From Azotimanducus sp965220185 (GTDB lineage: Bacteria; Pseudomonadota; Gammaproteobacteria; Pseudomonadales; Azotimanducaceae), in the NCBI GenBank assembly GCA_965220185.1, contig OZ244807.1, positions 434,001 to 498,000 of the forward strand: a DNA stretch of 64,000 nucleotides, given 5' to 3'. A program made the position numbers and the translations under genes. The notes under the pieces were generated by a model. That model was not told the DNA's origin. It worked only from the letters and a program-made list of their open reading frames with translations, and ran no database searches. Positions 27,301-35,626 of this stretch are shown piece by piece (position 1 is the stretch's first letter; every line of letters starts with the position of its first letter).

Positions 27301-29293
27301 TCGACCGCTCGGACAGTGCTCGACTGCTGTCGGCCTCGGCAGCGATCTGGTCGAGACCAAGCACCACATGATCATAGACGGCGTCAAAAAGTAGCAGGTT
27401 GTCGCACTCTTCGATGAAGGCTTCTCGTAAGTCTTTACATAGCAGCACCTCAAGAATCGTCGCGTTTCGCGTCAGTTCTCCGTCTAATTCGTTCTGCGAG
27501 CTGGGCAATGCACCGGAGAGCCGCTGCTCGAGCCATTCACGATTCTTGCGCACCTGTCCGGTGCCATTCAATATGTCGCTGATCGGCAGATCTTCGACCG
27601 GTGCCGCATTTTTCGAGTCTTGCATGCGTTTGCCAAGCGGGATGCCGGTCAGCAGCAGATTGATCTCGGTCACAAGCAGCACATGCACATAGCTTGAAGA
27701 CATGTCCTTGACACCGCCACCGAACAGTTTCCGACCCTCGTGACTGAAATGCTCTCGGCACAAAGAACTCAGGCCATCATCGCCTTGCAGCTTCTTGAGC
27801 AGTGAGCGCGCTTCAGTCACTTCGGAGAGCTTGACAAAGCCAGCAAGGGACTCGGGGTCGGCGAGCGCGAGCCGCAGCAGCCGAAGGCTGTCTTTCGACT
27901 GATCTTTGAAGCGGTTGTACAAATACATACCGAGCACCCTAACGAGCTGCGTCTTGGCCTCGTCAAAGTTCTTTCCGGGTTCGCCAAGCAGAAGCTGCGC
28001 GATGCGACCGCGCTCGGCGGTTAAGTCGTCACGCTTGTCGATATAGTTTCTGAGCGCGCGAGACACTTGATCGTCGTAGGCAGCTGGCTCTGGATCCTGA
28101 AGCCAGCTCACAAAGTTGTGACGCCGCTCTCGTTCAGCACGCCGGTCGAGCTCGCCGCGCGGCAGTTCCACCTGTGCGAGCCGCCCGTACTGCCGAACTC
28201 GCGTCGCGTGAATGCGCTTGCGCGTGGTCAAGTATCTCAGGTAGCGATAAGCGACCCCGAAGACATTGGGGTATTCGGTGGGGGTGCCAGTTGCGGTTAA
28301 GGAGGCGCTCGCATCAAAGCGCTTAGCGCGCTCGGTGGGGCCGAGATAGCGCCTCAAAATGCGCGCGTAGTGCTCTAGGATATGCGGGTTTTCGGCGACG
28401 AAGTGCTTGACCCGCGACTCGATGCTAGCGATGCCGGAGAGAATGGCGAGGCGAAGATTCTCGACCTCCTCGGCGTGCCGCGAGGGCACGTAGTCGATGA
28501 TGCCGTCAATGATCCCTTGCGCCTTCAATTCAAATGGAGAGAGGCCAACATACTTGGCGCATTCCTGCCACGAGAGATTGAGCCTTCGCGCGATACTGGC
28601 AAGTCCCTTGGGTTGAATAGTGTTGAAGACACCATCGCCAACAGAAAGAATGATGTTGCTCGCCGCGAGTGGGATCGCGCCGCCCGAATAGCCAAGGCCG
28701 AGAATAATGCCGAGATTGGGTAGCGTGAGGTTGCACATTTCAGCAATCAGGCGCGAAATGCTGTGCGCTTGATTATTGCGGTTGGCTTCCTCGGTGGCAT
28801 CGGCGCCCGGTGTGTCCATCATGGTCACGATTGGCAGCGACCGGCGGCTGCAGAACTCCAAGAACTCTGCCGCCTTCAAGTGATGGGAAGGCATCCAGAC
28901 GCCATTGTTGCTTGCGCGGTTGTGGGCGAGGAAAGCAATTTCTCGCGCCCGACCTTCGAATTCCATCTTCAGCACTGCCTGATAGAAAGGTCCATCAAGA
29001 TGCTGCTCCTGCAGATCTCCGAGCGAGCGGACGATGCCTGGCGCCGCGAGTCGATTGACATCTTCCGCGGGCGCGACGACCTGTTCAATATAGGTATCGA
29101 CATCGAGCTTCGAAAGTGCGAGACGACGGCGGTCGCAGACGCGCTTTGACAAGAGACCCGGAAGCGTTCCGCCTTGCTTGCTTGTCGAGTCTCGATAGAC
29201 AGAGAACTCTTGGGCGAGCGACTCAGCAATCTGAAAGAGATTGTCGGTTTCCGGAAGTTCGCGAAATATGTCGGTCGGAATGGCACTTGCCAT
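24347..29293 (-). CDS. Single-chain biotin-dependent acyl-CoA carboxylase (CT-CT-BC-BCCP order)
   Basis: 1648 residues. Residues about 100-300 resemble the carboxyltransferase alpha half (NNGVWMPSHHLKAAEF, MMDTPGADATEEAN, LGYSGGAIPLA). A helical region of unknown kind spans about 300-850. A beta-like carboxyltransferase half follows at about 860-1050 (VSNIKFQAGSFDMASAEKF, SSGGMQTKEGAGALFSMAA, GDCTGGAQAS). Biotin carboxylase covers about 1090-1530 (GFLSENAQFAELC, VHGGGGKGLQVV, FMEMNTRLQVEHPVTE). The C-terminus is a biotinyl domain with EAMKVF, biotin on K1597. It would carboxylate an acyl-CoA with ATP and bicarbonate. The order is the reverse of the BC-BCCP-CT long-chain acyl-CoA carboxylases, and the substrate is not predictable. 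It stands alone, divergent from moaB. Confidence 0.88.
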   Translation of the reverse strand: MASAIPTDIFRELPETDNLFQIAESLAQEFSVYRDSTSKQGGTLPGLLSKRVCDRRRLALSKLDVDTYIEQVVAPAEDVNRLAAPGIVRSLGDLQEQHLDGPFYQAVLKMEFEGRAREIAFLAHNRASNNGVWMPSHHLKAAEFLEFCSRRSLPIVTMMDTPGADATEEANRNNQAHSISRLIAEMCNLTLPNLGIILGLGYSGGAIPLAASNIILSVGDGVFNTIQPKGLASIARRLNLSWQECAKYVGLSPFELKAQGIIDGIIDYVPSRHAEEVENLRLAILSGIASIESRVKHFVAENPHILEHYARILRRYLGPTERAKRFDASASLTATGTPTEYPNVFGVAYRYLRYLTTRKRIHATRVRQYGRLAQVELPRGELDRRAERERRHNFVSWLQDPEPAAYDDQVSRALRNYIDKRDDLTAERGRIAQLLLGEPGKNFDEAKTQLVRVLGMYLYNRFKDQSKDSLRLLRLALADPESLAGFVKLSEVTEARSLLKKLQGDDGLSSLCREHFSHEGRKLFGGGVKDMSSSYVHVLLVTEINLLLTGIPLGKRMQDSKNAAPVEDLPISDILNGTGQVRKNREWLEQRLSGALPSSQNELDGELTRNATILEVLLCKDLREAFIEECDNLLLFDAVYDHVVLGLDQIAAEADSSRALSERSIRDLLRGALTNAWHSAFDAPTKETLEEAEFLRLEKRFFDWYQVLMSTSRSSGFLNAVEEWKRAGVAHLSDTLLVVVTFFFSRLLPNYLASTRDGKRFDGRIAPVSIGRRKNFWYRLTIAYRDLLIQNLLLRYKRSVDLGFDRFTEAYFDQFDELYADFLSSDPCEFPGFRQSIDGAIARGLPPCGIVTGIGTLKPGILPEQGSGQVGVVVSNIKFQAGSFDMASAEKFCRLLVDCALRKLPVVCFISSGGMQTKEGAGALFSMAAVNDRVTRFVRDNDLPVVVFGYGDCTGGAQASFVTHPLAQTYYFSGANMPFAGQIVVQSNLSSLCTLSNYLSLVDGAMQGLVKHPFIDDIDAELRQIDADIPVPSESVEDVLGRVLQGEFGTALPETTQREVAESDLIRPVKRVLIHARGCTAVKLIRVAQRLGIEVVLVQSDPDMESVPASMLQGNDQLVCIGGNTPDESYLNAQSVIRVCQQEQVDALHPGIGFLSENAQFAELCRSHGVNFVGPPVSSMEVMGNKSNAINTAREQGVTVVPGSHGILSDVESGLDMASSIGFPVLIKAVHGGGGKGLQVVESFDQFHELYTRVTVEARAAFGSGDVYLERYVTSLRHIEVQVLRDTHGNTRILGLRDCSVQRDKQKIFEESGSTMLPAELRTRVLEYAASLADAVEYVGAGTVEFIFDLANNDVYFMEMNTRLQVEHPVTEHVSGIDIVGAQFEIAGGASIEHMSPKEKGYAIEARINAERLVRDSNGKPVFRPDPGAVTRCVLPDDDKVDVICCISEGRSVSPYYDSLVAQIIATGRSRNDCIKRLHRFLSEVRIEGICTNVELLKSILSDDVFKKGRYDTNFMEEFMARTDVDVLIERINAAAGARTDALDADALAIEGSDEVKVLAASTGIVYMTPSPGDPEFVSIGEVVGVTDILCQIEAMKVFTPLRLMDFNQGDQTLYDESKRYRVTRINRSSGQQINAGDLLFVLRPEGD

Positions 29294-29383
29294 ATTGATC
29301 TCGGCGGCTCCGTCCGCGAAAGGCTAAAATGCACACAATTGTGCTAACCGCTTAGTCTAAAGGATTTTCGCCGCATCTCCAAT

Positions 29384-29959
29384 GTGCCGAGCCTTCGCAT
29401 GTCACCTAACACTTTGACAAACAAAAAAGTCAACGACCCAGACTCGCCCGGCACCGTCCCAGATTCGCTCGGCATTGCGGTGCTGACCGTTTCGGACTCA
29501 AGATGCCTTGATACGGACGACTCCGGGAACGTGCTTATCGAAGCCCTGCAGTCGGATGGTCACAGGCTCGTCGCGCGCAACCTCGTCAAGGACGACAAGC
29601 ACTTGATACGCGCACAACTATGCAATTGGGTGATTGATGCATCGGTGCAGGTCATCATCACCACCGGCGGCACCGGGTTCACCGGGCGAGACTCCACGCC
29701 GGAAGCGCTTGCGCCCCTGTTCGACAAGATGATTCACGGCTTTGGCGAGCTGTTTCGGCAAATCTCCTTTGAGGAAATCGGCCCCTCGACGGTGCAATCG
29801 CGCGCGCTCGGCGGCCTTATCCACACCACCTTGGTGTTCGCCCTGCCCGGCAGCCCGAATGCCGTCAAGACCGCTTGGGACAAGATGATCAGACATCAGC
29901 TCGACAGTACGAGCCGTCCATGCAATTTCGCACAGCTCATCGCGAGGTTCAGCGAATGA
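29384..29959 (+). CDS. moaB: Molybdenum cofactor biosynthesis protein B
   Basis: About 186-191 residues; GTG 29384 or ATG 29399 can start it. MoaB/MogA fold: IAVLTVSDSR, DSGNVLIEAL, ITTGGTGFTGRD, RALGGLIHTTLVFALPGSP. It acts on molybdopterin, activating it as the adenylate in the MogA-like route. It overlaps lipA by ATGA. No other Mo-cofactor gene is present in the window. Confidence 0.9.
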   Translation: MPSLRMSPNTLTNKKVNDPDSPGTVPDSLGIAVLTVSDSRCLDTDDSGNVLIEALQSDGHRLVARNLVKDDKHLIRAQLCNWVIDASVQVIITTGGTGFTGRDSTPEALAPLFDKMIHGFGELFRQISFEEIGPSTVQSRALGGLIHTTLVFALPGSPNAVKTAWDKMIRHQLDSTSRPCNFAQLIARFSE

Positions 29960-30972
29960 GCCAAGCAGTAAGCGTTGCGAGCGGCGAGAAGTATCGAACA
30001 CGCCAAGGCACGGCTGCCATCAAGAATGGCATCAAGTCGCGCGGTGCGCCGCAGCCTGCGCGCGCAACCCCGAAACCGCCTTGGCTTCGCGTGCGCGTGC
30101 CGTCGGGTGACGGCGTTTCGCGTCTGCGCGGTCTCTTGCGCACATCGAATCTCCATACCGTATGCGAAGAGTCGCATTGCCCGAACATGGCCGAGTGCTG
30201 GACGCACGGCACGGCCACCATCATGCTCTTGGGCAGCGTCTGCACGCGAGCCTGCCGCTTTTGCGCGGTGGATACCGGCAATCCGAAGGGCTGGATCGAC
30301 ACGCAAGAGCCGGAAAGCGCCGCGCGCACGGTCGAACTGATGAACCTCAAATACGTGGTGCTCACCTCGGTTGACCGAGACGATCTTGCAGACGGTGGCG
30401 CTTCGCACTACGCCGCCTGCGTTCGACGCATCATCGAGCGCTGCCCGGATGTCAACGTGGAAGCGCTGACACCCGACTTTGGCGGCGATTTGTCTTGCGT
30501 TCGCCGCGTGGTCGAATCCGGCCTGCATGTCTTTGCGCAGAATCTTGAAACCGTGCAGCGACTCACGAAAGAAGTGCGCGATCCGCGCGCTGGCTATCAG
30601 CAAACACTCGATGTGCTTGCGGCTGCCAAGCGCATTCGCGACGATGTGCTGACCAAGACCAGTCTCATGCTCGGCTTAGGCGAAACCCGGGAGGAGGTCG
30701 TGCAAGCGATGCGCGATGCACGTGCGCACGGCGTTGACATCGTAACGCTTGGTCAGTATCTGCAACCCACCAAGCATCATCTGCCCGTTGAGCGCTGGGT
30801 GACGCCACAGGAATTCGATGAATTGCGCGAGGTTGGCCTCGGCCTTGGCTTTTGCGAAGTCGCGGCAGGGCCGCTGGTGCGCTCAAGCTATCGCGCTGAC
30901 CGCGTGTTCCAAGGGAATAATCTTGGCCTTGAACAGGGAAGCGCGGAGCAGATCAGCGTGATGCAGGTCTGA
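29956..30972 (+). CDS. lipA: Lipoyl synthase
   Basis: 338 residues from ATG 29956; a longer upstream extension would run through moaB and is rejected. Radical SAM enzyme inserting two sulfurs into octanoyl groups on E2 and H proteins. The auxiliary cluster ligands CEESHCPNMAEC (C-x4-C-x5-C) and the radical SAM triad CTRACRFC are both present, as is the C-terminal RSSY motif. Overlaps moaB (ATGA) and the peptidase downstream (TGATG). lipB is not in the window. Confidence 0.96.
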   Translation: MSQAVSVASGEKYRTRQGTAAIKNGIKSRGAPQPARATPKPPWLRVRVPSGDGVSRLRGLLRTSNLHTVCEESHCPNMAECWTHGTATIMLLGSVCTRACRFCAVDTGNPKGWIDTQEPESAARTVELMNLKYVVLTSVDRDDLADGGASHYAACVRRIIERCPDVNVEALTPDFGGDLSCVRRVVESGLHVFAQNLETVQRLTKEVRDPRAGYQQTLDVLAAAKRIRDDVLTKTSLMLGLGETREEVVQAMRDARAHGVDIVTLGQYLQPTKHHLPVERWVTPQEFDELREVGLGLGFCEVAAGPLVRSSYRADRVFQGNNLGLEQGSAEQISVMQV

Positions 30973-32351
30973 TGGCGCCCGAAGACCTGTTCGCCGGAGA
31001 CGCGACGGACGCTACTCGGCTCATCTGGCTCGTGGAGTCCGAGTTCGAGGCGTGGACAGCGCAGCAGAGCGAAGCAAGGCGTCGCTGGCTTGCGGTGCAA
31101 CGCATCAAGCCGCCGCATTCTGCGCCTGTGTGGCTGCCGCCAGAGAACGCGGACGAGCACCCAAGCGTGCTGTTGATTGCGAAGCAGGACGAGAGCTTCG
31201 AGACGCTTGCGCGCGCTGTCGAAGCGCTTCCGGAAGGTTGCTTTGAACTCGCGGGCGACTTGCCGGACTTGCAAGCAGGACACCTCGGCTGGGCGCTCGG
31301 CGGCTATGTGTTCGATCGATACACGCGCGCTGCTGCGCCGAAGGCGCGCCTGAAAGCATCAGCGGGTAAAGATCTCACACGCATGATGCGAATCGCACAT
31401 GCCATCTGGCTGGCTCGCGATCTGATCAATACCCCGGCTTCGGATCTTCTGCCATCGCACCTGTCCGAGATCGCCGAGGAGACGGCCAGACAAGCAGGCG
31501 CCGAGTTTCGCGTGACGGTGGGGGATGCGCTGCTGTCGGCTGGCTTTGGTGCCATTCATGCCGTTGGCCGCGCGAGCGCTGACCCGCCGCGTCTTATCGA
31601 CATCACCTGGGGCGATCCGGATCATCCCAAAGTAACGCTTGTCGGCAAGGGCGTGTGCTTCGACTCGGGCGGCCTCGACATCAAGTCCGCCGCAGGCATG
31701 AAACTCATGAAAAAGGACATGGGCGGCGCGGCGGTCGCGCTCGCCTTGGCGAAGCTCATTATCGAGCAGGAACTCCCTGTGCGCTTGCGCCTGCTGCTGC
31801 CGACAGTCGAAAACGCAATTTCCGGTAATGCCTTCAGGCCCGGAGATATTCTCAAAACCTATCAGGGCACGACCGTCGAGATTGGCAACACCGATGCCGA
31901 AGGCCGGTTGATACTCGCCGACGCCCTTGCGCTTGCCTCAGAAGAGTCGCCCGATCTCATGCTTGACTTCGCAACGCTCACCGGCGCCGCGCGCATCGCC
32001 TTGGGCGTGGCGCTGCCCGCCATGTTCGCCAATTCCAAAGCGCTCGCCGAGAGCATCCTTGCCCAAGGCGAATCGGTTGGCGATCCAGTTTGGCAACTGC
32101 CGCTGCACGCGCCCTACAAATGGCAGATCAAGAGCAAGGTGGCTGATCTTAACAATGCGGGCTACGGTCCCTTCAATGGCGCCATCTATGCGGCGCTGTT
32201 TCTGCAAGAGTTTGTCGGCGAGACCATCGACTGGGCGCATTTCGATTTGATGGCTTGGAACACGCGCAAGCGCCCCGGACATCCGGTGGGCGGTGACTGC
32301 CCCTCGCTGTGCGCCGTGTATCGCTATCTCGAACAGCGGTTTCGCAAGTGA
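30972..32351 (+). CDS. Leucyl aminopeptidase family (M17) metallopeptidase
   Basis: 459 residues. The dinuclear-metal site is visible in GKGVCFDSGGLDIK and NTDAEGRLILADALA, with catalytic Lys in KSAAGMKLMKKDMGG. The N-terminal domain is poorly conserved. It removes N-terminal residues from peptides in the cytosol. It starts inside the lipA stop (TGATG), and hisI begins inside its own stop (GTGA). PepB/PepA-like subtype not resolved. Confidence 0.92.
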   Translation: MAPEDLFAGDATDATRLIWLVESEFEAWTAQQSEARRRWLAVQRIKPPHSAPVWLPPENADEHPSVLLIAKQDESFETLARAVEALPEGCFELAGDLPDLQAGHLGWALGGYVFDRYTRAAAPKARLKASAGKDLTRMMRIAHAIWLARDLINTPASDLLPSHLSEIAEETARQAGAEFRVTVGDALLSAGFGAIHAVGRASADPPRLIDITWGDPDHPKVTLVGKGVCFDSGGLDIKSAAGMKLMKKDMGGAAVALALAKLIIEQELPVRLRLLLPTVENAISGNAFRPGDILKTYQGTTVEIGNTDAEGRLILADALALASEESPDLMLDFATLTGAARIALGVALPAMFANSKALAESILAQGESVGDPVWQLPLHAPYKWQIKSKVADLNNAGYGPFNGAIYAALFLQEFVGETIDWAHFDLMAWNTRKRPGHPVGGDCPSLCAVYRYLEQRFRK

Positions 32352-32755
32352 CTGGTCTTTTCAAACAGCTTGAATCGGCGGCGGAAGGCACGCGCGTTGA
32401 TCTTGACGCCATTCTCTCCGAGATCAAGTTTAACGCGGACGGGCTCGTGCCAGCTATTGCGCAGTCAGCGGCGAGCGGCGAAGTGCTGATGCTCGCTTGG
32501 ATGAACATCGACGCCCTCAAGGAAACGCTGCAAACCGGACGGGTCTGCTATTTCTCGCGCTCGCGCAACGCGCTGTGGCGCAAGGGCGAGACATCAGGAC
32601 ACACACAGTTCCTGAACTCGCTGCGTATTGACTGCGACGGCGACACCATCCTGCTTGAAGTCGAGCAGACCGGTCCGGCCTGCCACACCAACCGCCGGAG
32701 ATGCTTTTATCTGCAGGTGGACGGCGACGTGGTCGAGGTGCGCACAGGTGACTGA
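32348..32755 (+). CDS. hisI: Phosphoribosyl-AMP cyclohydrolase
   Basis: 135 residues from GTG 32348, which overlaps the peptidase stop as GTGA; a longer frame starting at 32309 lies inside that gene. Third step of histidine synthesis. Seen: LMLAWMN, GRVCYFSRSRNALWRKGETSGH, metal ligands in DCDGDTILLEVEQ and the Cys pair in GPACHTNRRRCFY. It is the HisI part only, with no fused HisE. It overlaps cysS by 8 bases. Confidence 0.94.
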   Translation: MTGLFKQLESAAEGTRVDLDAILSEIKFNADGLVPAIAQSAASGEVLMLAWMNIDALKETLQTGRVCYFSRSRNALWRKGETSGHTQFLNSLRIDCDGDTILLEVEQTGPACHTNRRRCFYLQVDGDVVEVRTGD

Positions 32756-34133
32756 GGCACGAGCTAGCGAACTCTGGCTCTTCGACACGCGCACGCGAAA
32801 GAAGCGTGCATTCGAACCGGCAGACGCGGGCCGCGTCACCATGTACGTCTGCGGCCCGACCGTCTACGACCTCGTGCATATCGGCAACGCGCGCTCCGCT
32901 GTCGTATTCGACACGCTCTACCGCGTGCTCCGCCACCAGTATGAGCGCGTGGACTATGTGCGCAACATCACCGACATCGACGACAAGATCATCGCCGCCT
33001 GCGAACAGACCGGCGAAGCCCCGCAATCTCTGACCGAGCGCTTCACCGAGGCGTACCAGCAGGACATGCGCGCGCTCGGCTGCTTGGATCCTGTTCATAC
33101 GCCGCACGCCACCGAGTACATCAAGGCGATGATCAGCTGCATCGAAAAGCTGATCGACAACGCGCACGCCTACTTCGCCGAAGGCCATGTGCTGTTTTCC
33201 GTGCCGAGCTGGCCGGGCTATGGCAGCCTGTCGAAGCGCAACCCAGACGAGCAGCTTGCGGGCGCGCGTATCGATCCGGCGCCCTACAAGCGCGACGAGA
33301 CGGACTTCGTGCTGTGGAAGCCATCAAGCGAAGATCAGCCCGGATGGGAGAGCCCTTGGGGGCGTGGGCGGCCAGGCTGGCATATCGAATGCAGCGCCAT
33401 GAGCCTCGAACTGCTTGGCTATCCCATCGATATTCACGGCGGCGGCTCGGACCTCGTCTTTCCGCATCACGAGAACGAGCGCGCACAGAGCGTCTGCCTG
33501 CATTCTGGCACGCACGAGTTCGCGCGCTTCTGGCTGCACAACGGCATGCTCACGCTTGGGCAGGAGAAAATGGCCAAGTCGCGCGGCAATATCCGCAACG
33601 TGAGAGACCTCTTGAGCGAGCACACAGGCGAGACGCTTCGCTATGCGCTCCTGAGCGCACATTACCGCGGGCCGCTGGCGTTTAGCGACAAATTGCTCGC
33701 AAGTTCGCGCACGGCATTGTTTCGGCTCTACGAGACGCTCATTGAAGATGACAAGTTGCCAGACGGCGCAAGGACAGGCGAAGTTGCGGACCCGGTCTGG
33801 CAGCCGCTGCTTGACGATCTCAACACCCCACGCGCCCTCGCCGCCTTGAACAGCCTTGCGCGCGAAGCGAATCGAAACGCTGGCGAAGGACGACAGACCT
33901 TGCAGGCGTCAGGCCGTCTCACCGGTCTTTTTGCGAATGATGCTTTGCAAGCCTACTTGAACGCAACGCGCAATCTCGACGCAGCGGTGCTCGCTCGCCT
34001 TATCGAGCGCGACAAGGCCCGCGCACAAAAGGACTTCATCCGCTCGGACGCCATTCGCGACGAGCTCATCGCCGACGGCTACGAGATCTTCGATATGGGC
34101 ACAGCGCCAAGCCGAGCGATTCGGCGAGGATAA
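32748..34133 (+). CDS. cysS: Cysteinyl-tRNA synthetase
   Basis: 461 residues from GTG 32748. The longer frame from 32628 would lie inside hisI. Class I synthetase: CGPTVYDLVHIGNARS (HIGH variant HIGN), zinc ligands in CGPT, WHIECS and HHENE, and KMSKS variant KMAKS. The C-terminal helical bundle is complete (DFIRSDAIRDELIADGYEI). Charges tRNA-Cys. Convergent with rnhA, whose stop codon directly follows. Confidence 0.95.
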   Translation: MTEARASELWLFDTRTRKKRAFEPADAGRVTMYVCGPTVYDLVHIGNARSAVVFDTLYRVLRHQYERVDYVRNITDIDDKIIAACEQTGEAPQSLTERFTEAYQQDMRALGCLDPVHTPHATEYIKAMISCIEKLIDNAHAYFAEGHVLFSVPSWPGYGSLSKRNPDEQLAGARIDPAPYKRDETDFVLWKPSSEDQPGWESPWGRGRPGWHIECSAMSLELLGYPIDIHGGGSDLVFPHHENERAQSVCLHSGTHEFARFWLHNGMLTLGQEKMAKSRGNIRNVRDLLSEHTGETLRYALLSAHYRGPLAFSDKLLASSRTALFRLYETLIEDDKLPDGARTGEVADPVWQPLLDDLNTPRALAALNSLAREANRNAGEGRQTLQASGRLTGLFANDALQAYLNATRNLDAAVLARLIERDKARAQKDFIRSDAIRDELIADGYEIFDMGTAPSRAIRRG

Positions 34134-34616
34134 CTACGCGCCCGCATATCCCTCGTCTTCAACCAAGTCCGCGCCCTTTGCCGCTTCGTTGGCAAGTTGG
34201 TCGCAGCGCTCGTTCTCCGGATGCCCGGAATGACCCCGTACCCATACGAATTGCACCTCGTGCGCCTCGCACAATGCGAGCAGCCGCTGCCACAGGTCGG
34301 GGTTCACGGCTGGCTTGTTGCCCTTGCGCTTCCAGTCGTTTCGCTGCCACTTCTGCGGCCAGCCGCCCTTCATTGCTTTGACAACGTACTCGGAGTCGCT
34401 ATAGACCGTCACGCGGCACGGCATTTTGAGCGCCGAGAGGCCCTCGATCACCGCGAGCAGCTCCATGCGGTTGTTGGTGGTGAGGCGAAACCCTTGGGCA
34501 AGCTCCTTGCGATTCCCCTTAAAGTCAAGAATCGCACCATAGCCTCCCGGCCCCGGATTGCCGAGGCAGGAACCATCCGTATACAAGTTGACTTTCTTTG
34601 TAGAAGCGCGAGCCAC
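34134..34616 (-). CDS. rnhA: Ribonuclease HI
   Basis: 160 residues. Cleaves the RNA strand of RNA-DNA hybrids. Catalytic DEDD residues lie in LYTDGSCLGNPGPGG, TNNRMELLAVI, VTVYSDSEYV and the C-terminal ENERCDQLAN. The basic handle KWQRNDWKRKGNK is present, as in E. coli type. Its first codon is 5 bases downstream of the HNH gene stop. Confidence 0.96.
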   Translation of the reverse strand: MARASTKKVNLYTDGSCLGNPGPGGYGAILDFKGNRKELAQGFRLTTNNRMELLAVIEGLSALKMPCRVTVYSDSEYVVKAMKGGWPQKWQRNDWKRKGNKPAVNPDLWQRLLALCEAHEVQFVWVRGHSGHPENERCDQLANEAAKGADLVEDEGYAGA

Positions 34617-34621
34617 GAAGC

Positions 34622-35206
34622 CTACGCAGCCTTCAATCGACTGTTTCTCGCAAATCGTGCTCTCAAGAAGTCCATTTGATCGGCGAGTATGCGGCCGCTA
34701 TTGATAAGCGCGAGGTACTCGGCGAAATTCGGTACATAGGGGAGCGCGAGCAACTCCATGCCGCTTTCTTCAAGCAGCCTGCTGCCTTTGCGATGGTTGC
34801 ATTTGTAGCAGGATGCCACCACGTTTTCCCAGCAGTCGGCGCCGCCTCTCGATCTTGGCACCAAGTGGTCGCGCGTCAAATCCTGGGTGTCCACGCCGCA
34901 ATACATGCACATGTGACCATCGCGCGCAAACAGTGCCGGATTGCTCACCGGCGGCACGAGGCTACCGCGCTCGAAGATCTTACCTCGACAGGCGACGATG
35001 CCGTGAATATCGAGTTCCGAGACTTGGCTGAGCTTGCGCGAATAGCCGCCGCGAAGCCTGATGACTGGTTCGCCAAGCGTCCAAATCACCAAATCGCGCG
35101 CATAGAGTCGCGACGCCTCGTACCAGGTCGCCCATGAGACGGGCATCCCGGCGTGATTGAGACGCAGTATCCGCGGTACGCGCGATGTGCGGTTCAGGCT
35201 TGGCAT
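34622..35206 (-). CDS. HNH endonuclease
   Basis: 194 residues from ATG 35206 (MPSLNRTSRVPRIL); the frame is open to 35311, but the upstream residues do not look like family sequence. Zinc-binding CMYCG...CYKCN and HNH core LTRDHLVPRSRGGADCWENVV are visible. Widespread stand-alone HNH proteins of this type are found in many proteobacteria and have no assigned role. It is upstream of rnhA by 5 bases. Confidence 0.88.
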   Translation of the reverse strand: MPSLNRTSRVPRILRLNHAGMPVSWATWYEASRLYARDLVIWTLGEPVIRLRGGYSRKLSQVSELDIHGIVACRGKIFERGSLVPPVSNPALFARDGHMCMYCGVDTQDLTRDHLVPRSRGGADCWENVVASCYKCNHRKGSRLLEESGMELLALPYVPNFAEYLALINSGRILADQMDFLRARFARNSRLKAA

Positions 35207-35320
35207 GGTGCTAGCGGGCGCTGTCCCCAAGAAATTGTGCGCATCATAGCCTACCTCACCCATATGACAACTTGATTGCGCAGGTAAACTGTGCGTCTCG
35301 GCTTCACTCAATGCACGACC

Positions 35321-35533
35321 ATGCTCCCGGTTCCACGCCCTTCGATTACGTTCTTGCCGCTAGCCCTCGTCGTCGTTTTGGCGCTCTCTAGCTGCCGCGG
35401 TGATAATTCATCCGCGACCGCACCTTCAGATGTGCCCGATTCAGCGGACATTGGCGAGCCTTTGGCGAAAGGCCCTTACGACTGCATCCCTAATAGCCAG
35501 GGCGATGGCTGGGAGTGCAGTGAATCGAAGTAG
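35321..35533 (+). CDS. Small lipoprotein
   Basis: 70 residues from ATG 35321. A hydrophobic signal segment (residues 9-24) ends in the lipobox LALSSC, followed by an acidic Ser/Ala/Pro-rich linker and a short tail with two further cysteines (YDCIPNSQGDGWECSES). Likely lipid-anchored in the outer or inner membrane. No family recognised. Divergent from the HNH gene. Confidence 0.7.
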   Translation: MLPVPRPSITFLPLALVVVLALSSCRGDNSSATAPSDVPDSADIGEPLAKGPYDCIPNSQGDGWECSESK

Positions 35534-35626
35534 TTGGTCAGCACGAATACCAATGCTTGTAGAATTGAATCGACTCGGAAATCAGATGCTGTACACGGAG
35601 ATGATTCAAACGGATGAGTTGTCATC

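Noticed and set aside
29332..29346. CACAATTGTG palindrome between the carboxylase and moaB genes
   Set aside because: A single 10-bp palindrome, no second copy or known operator match; could be chance.
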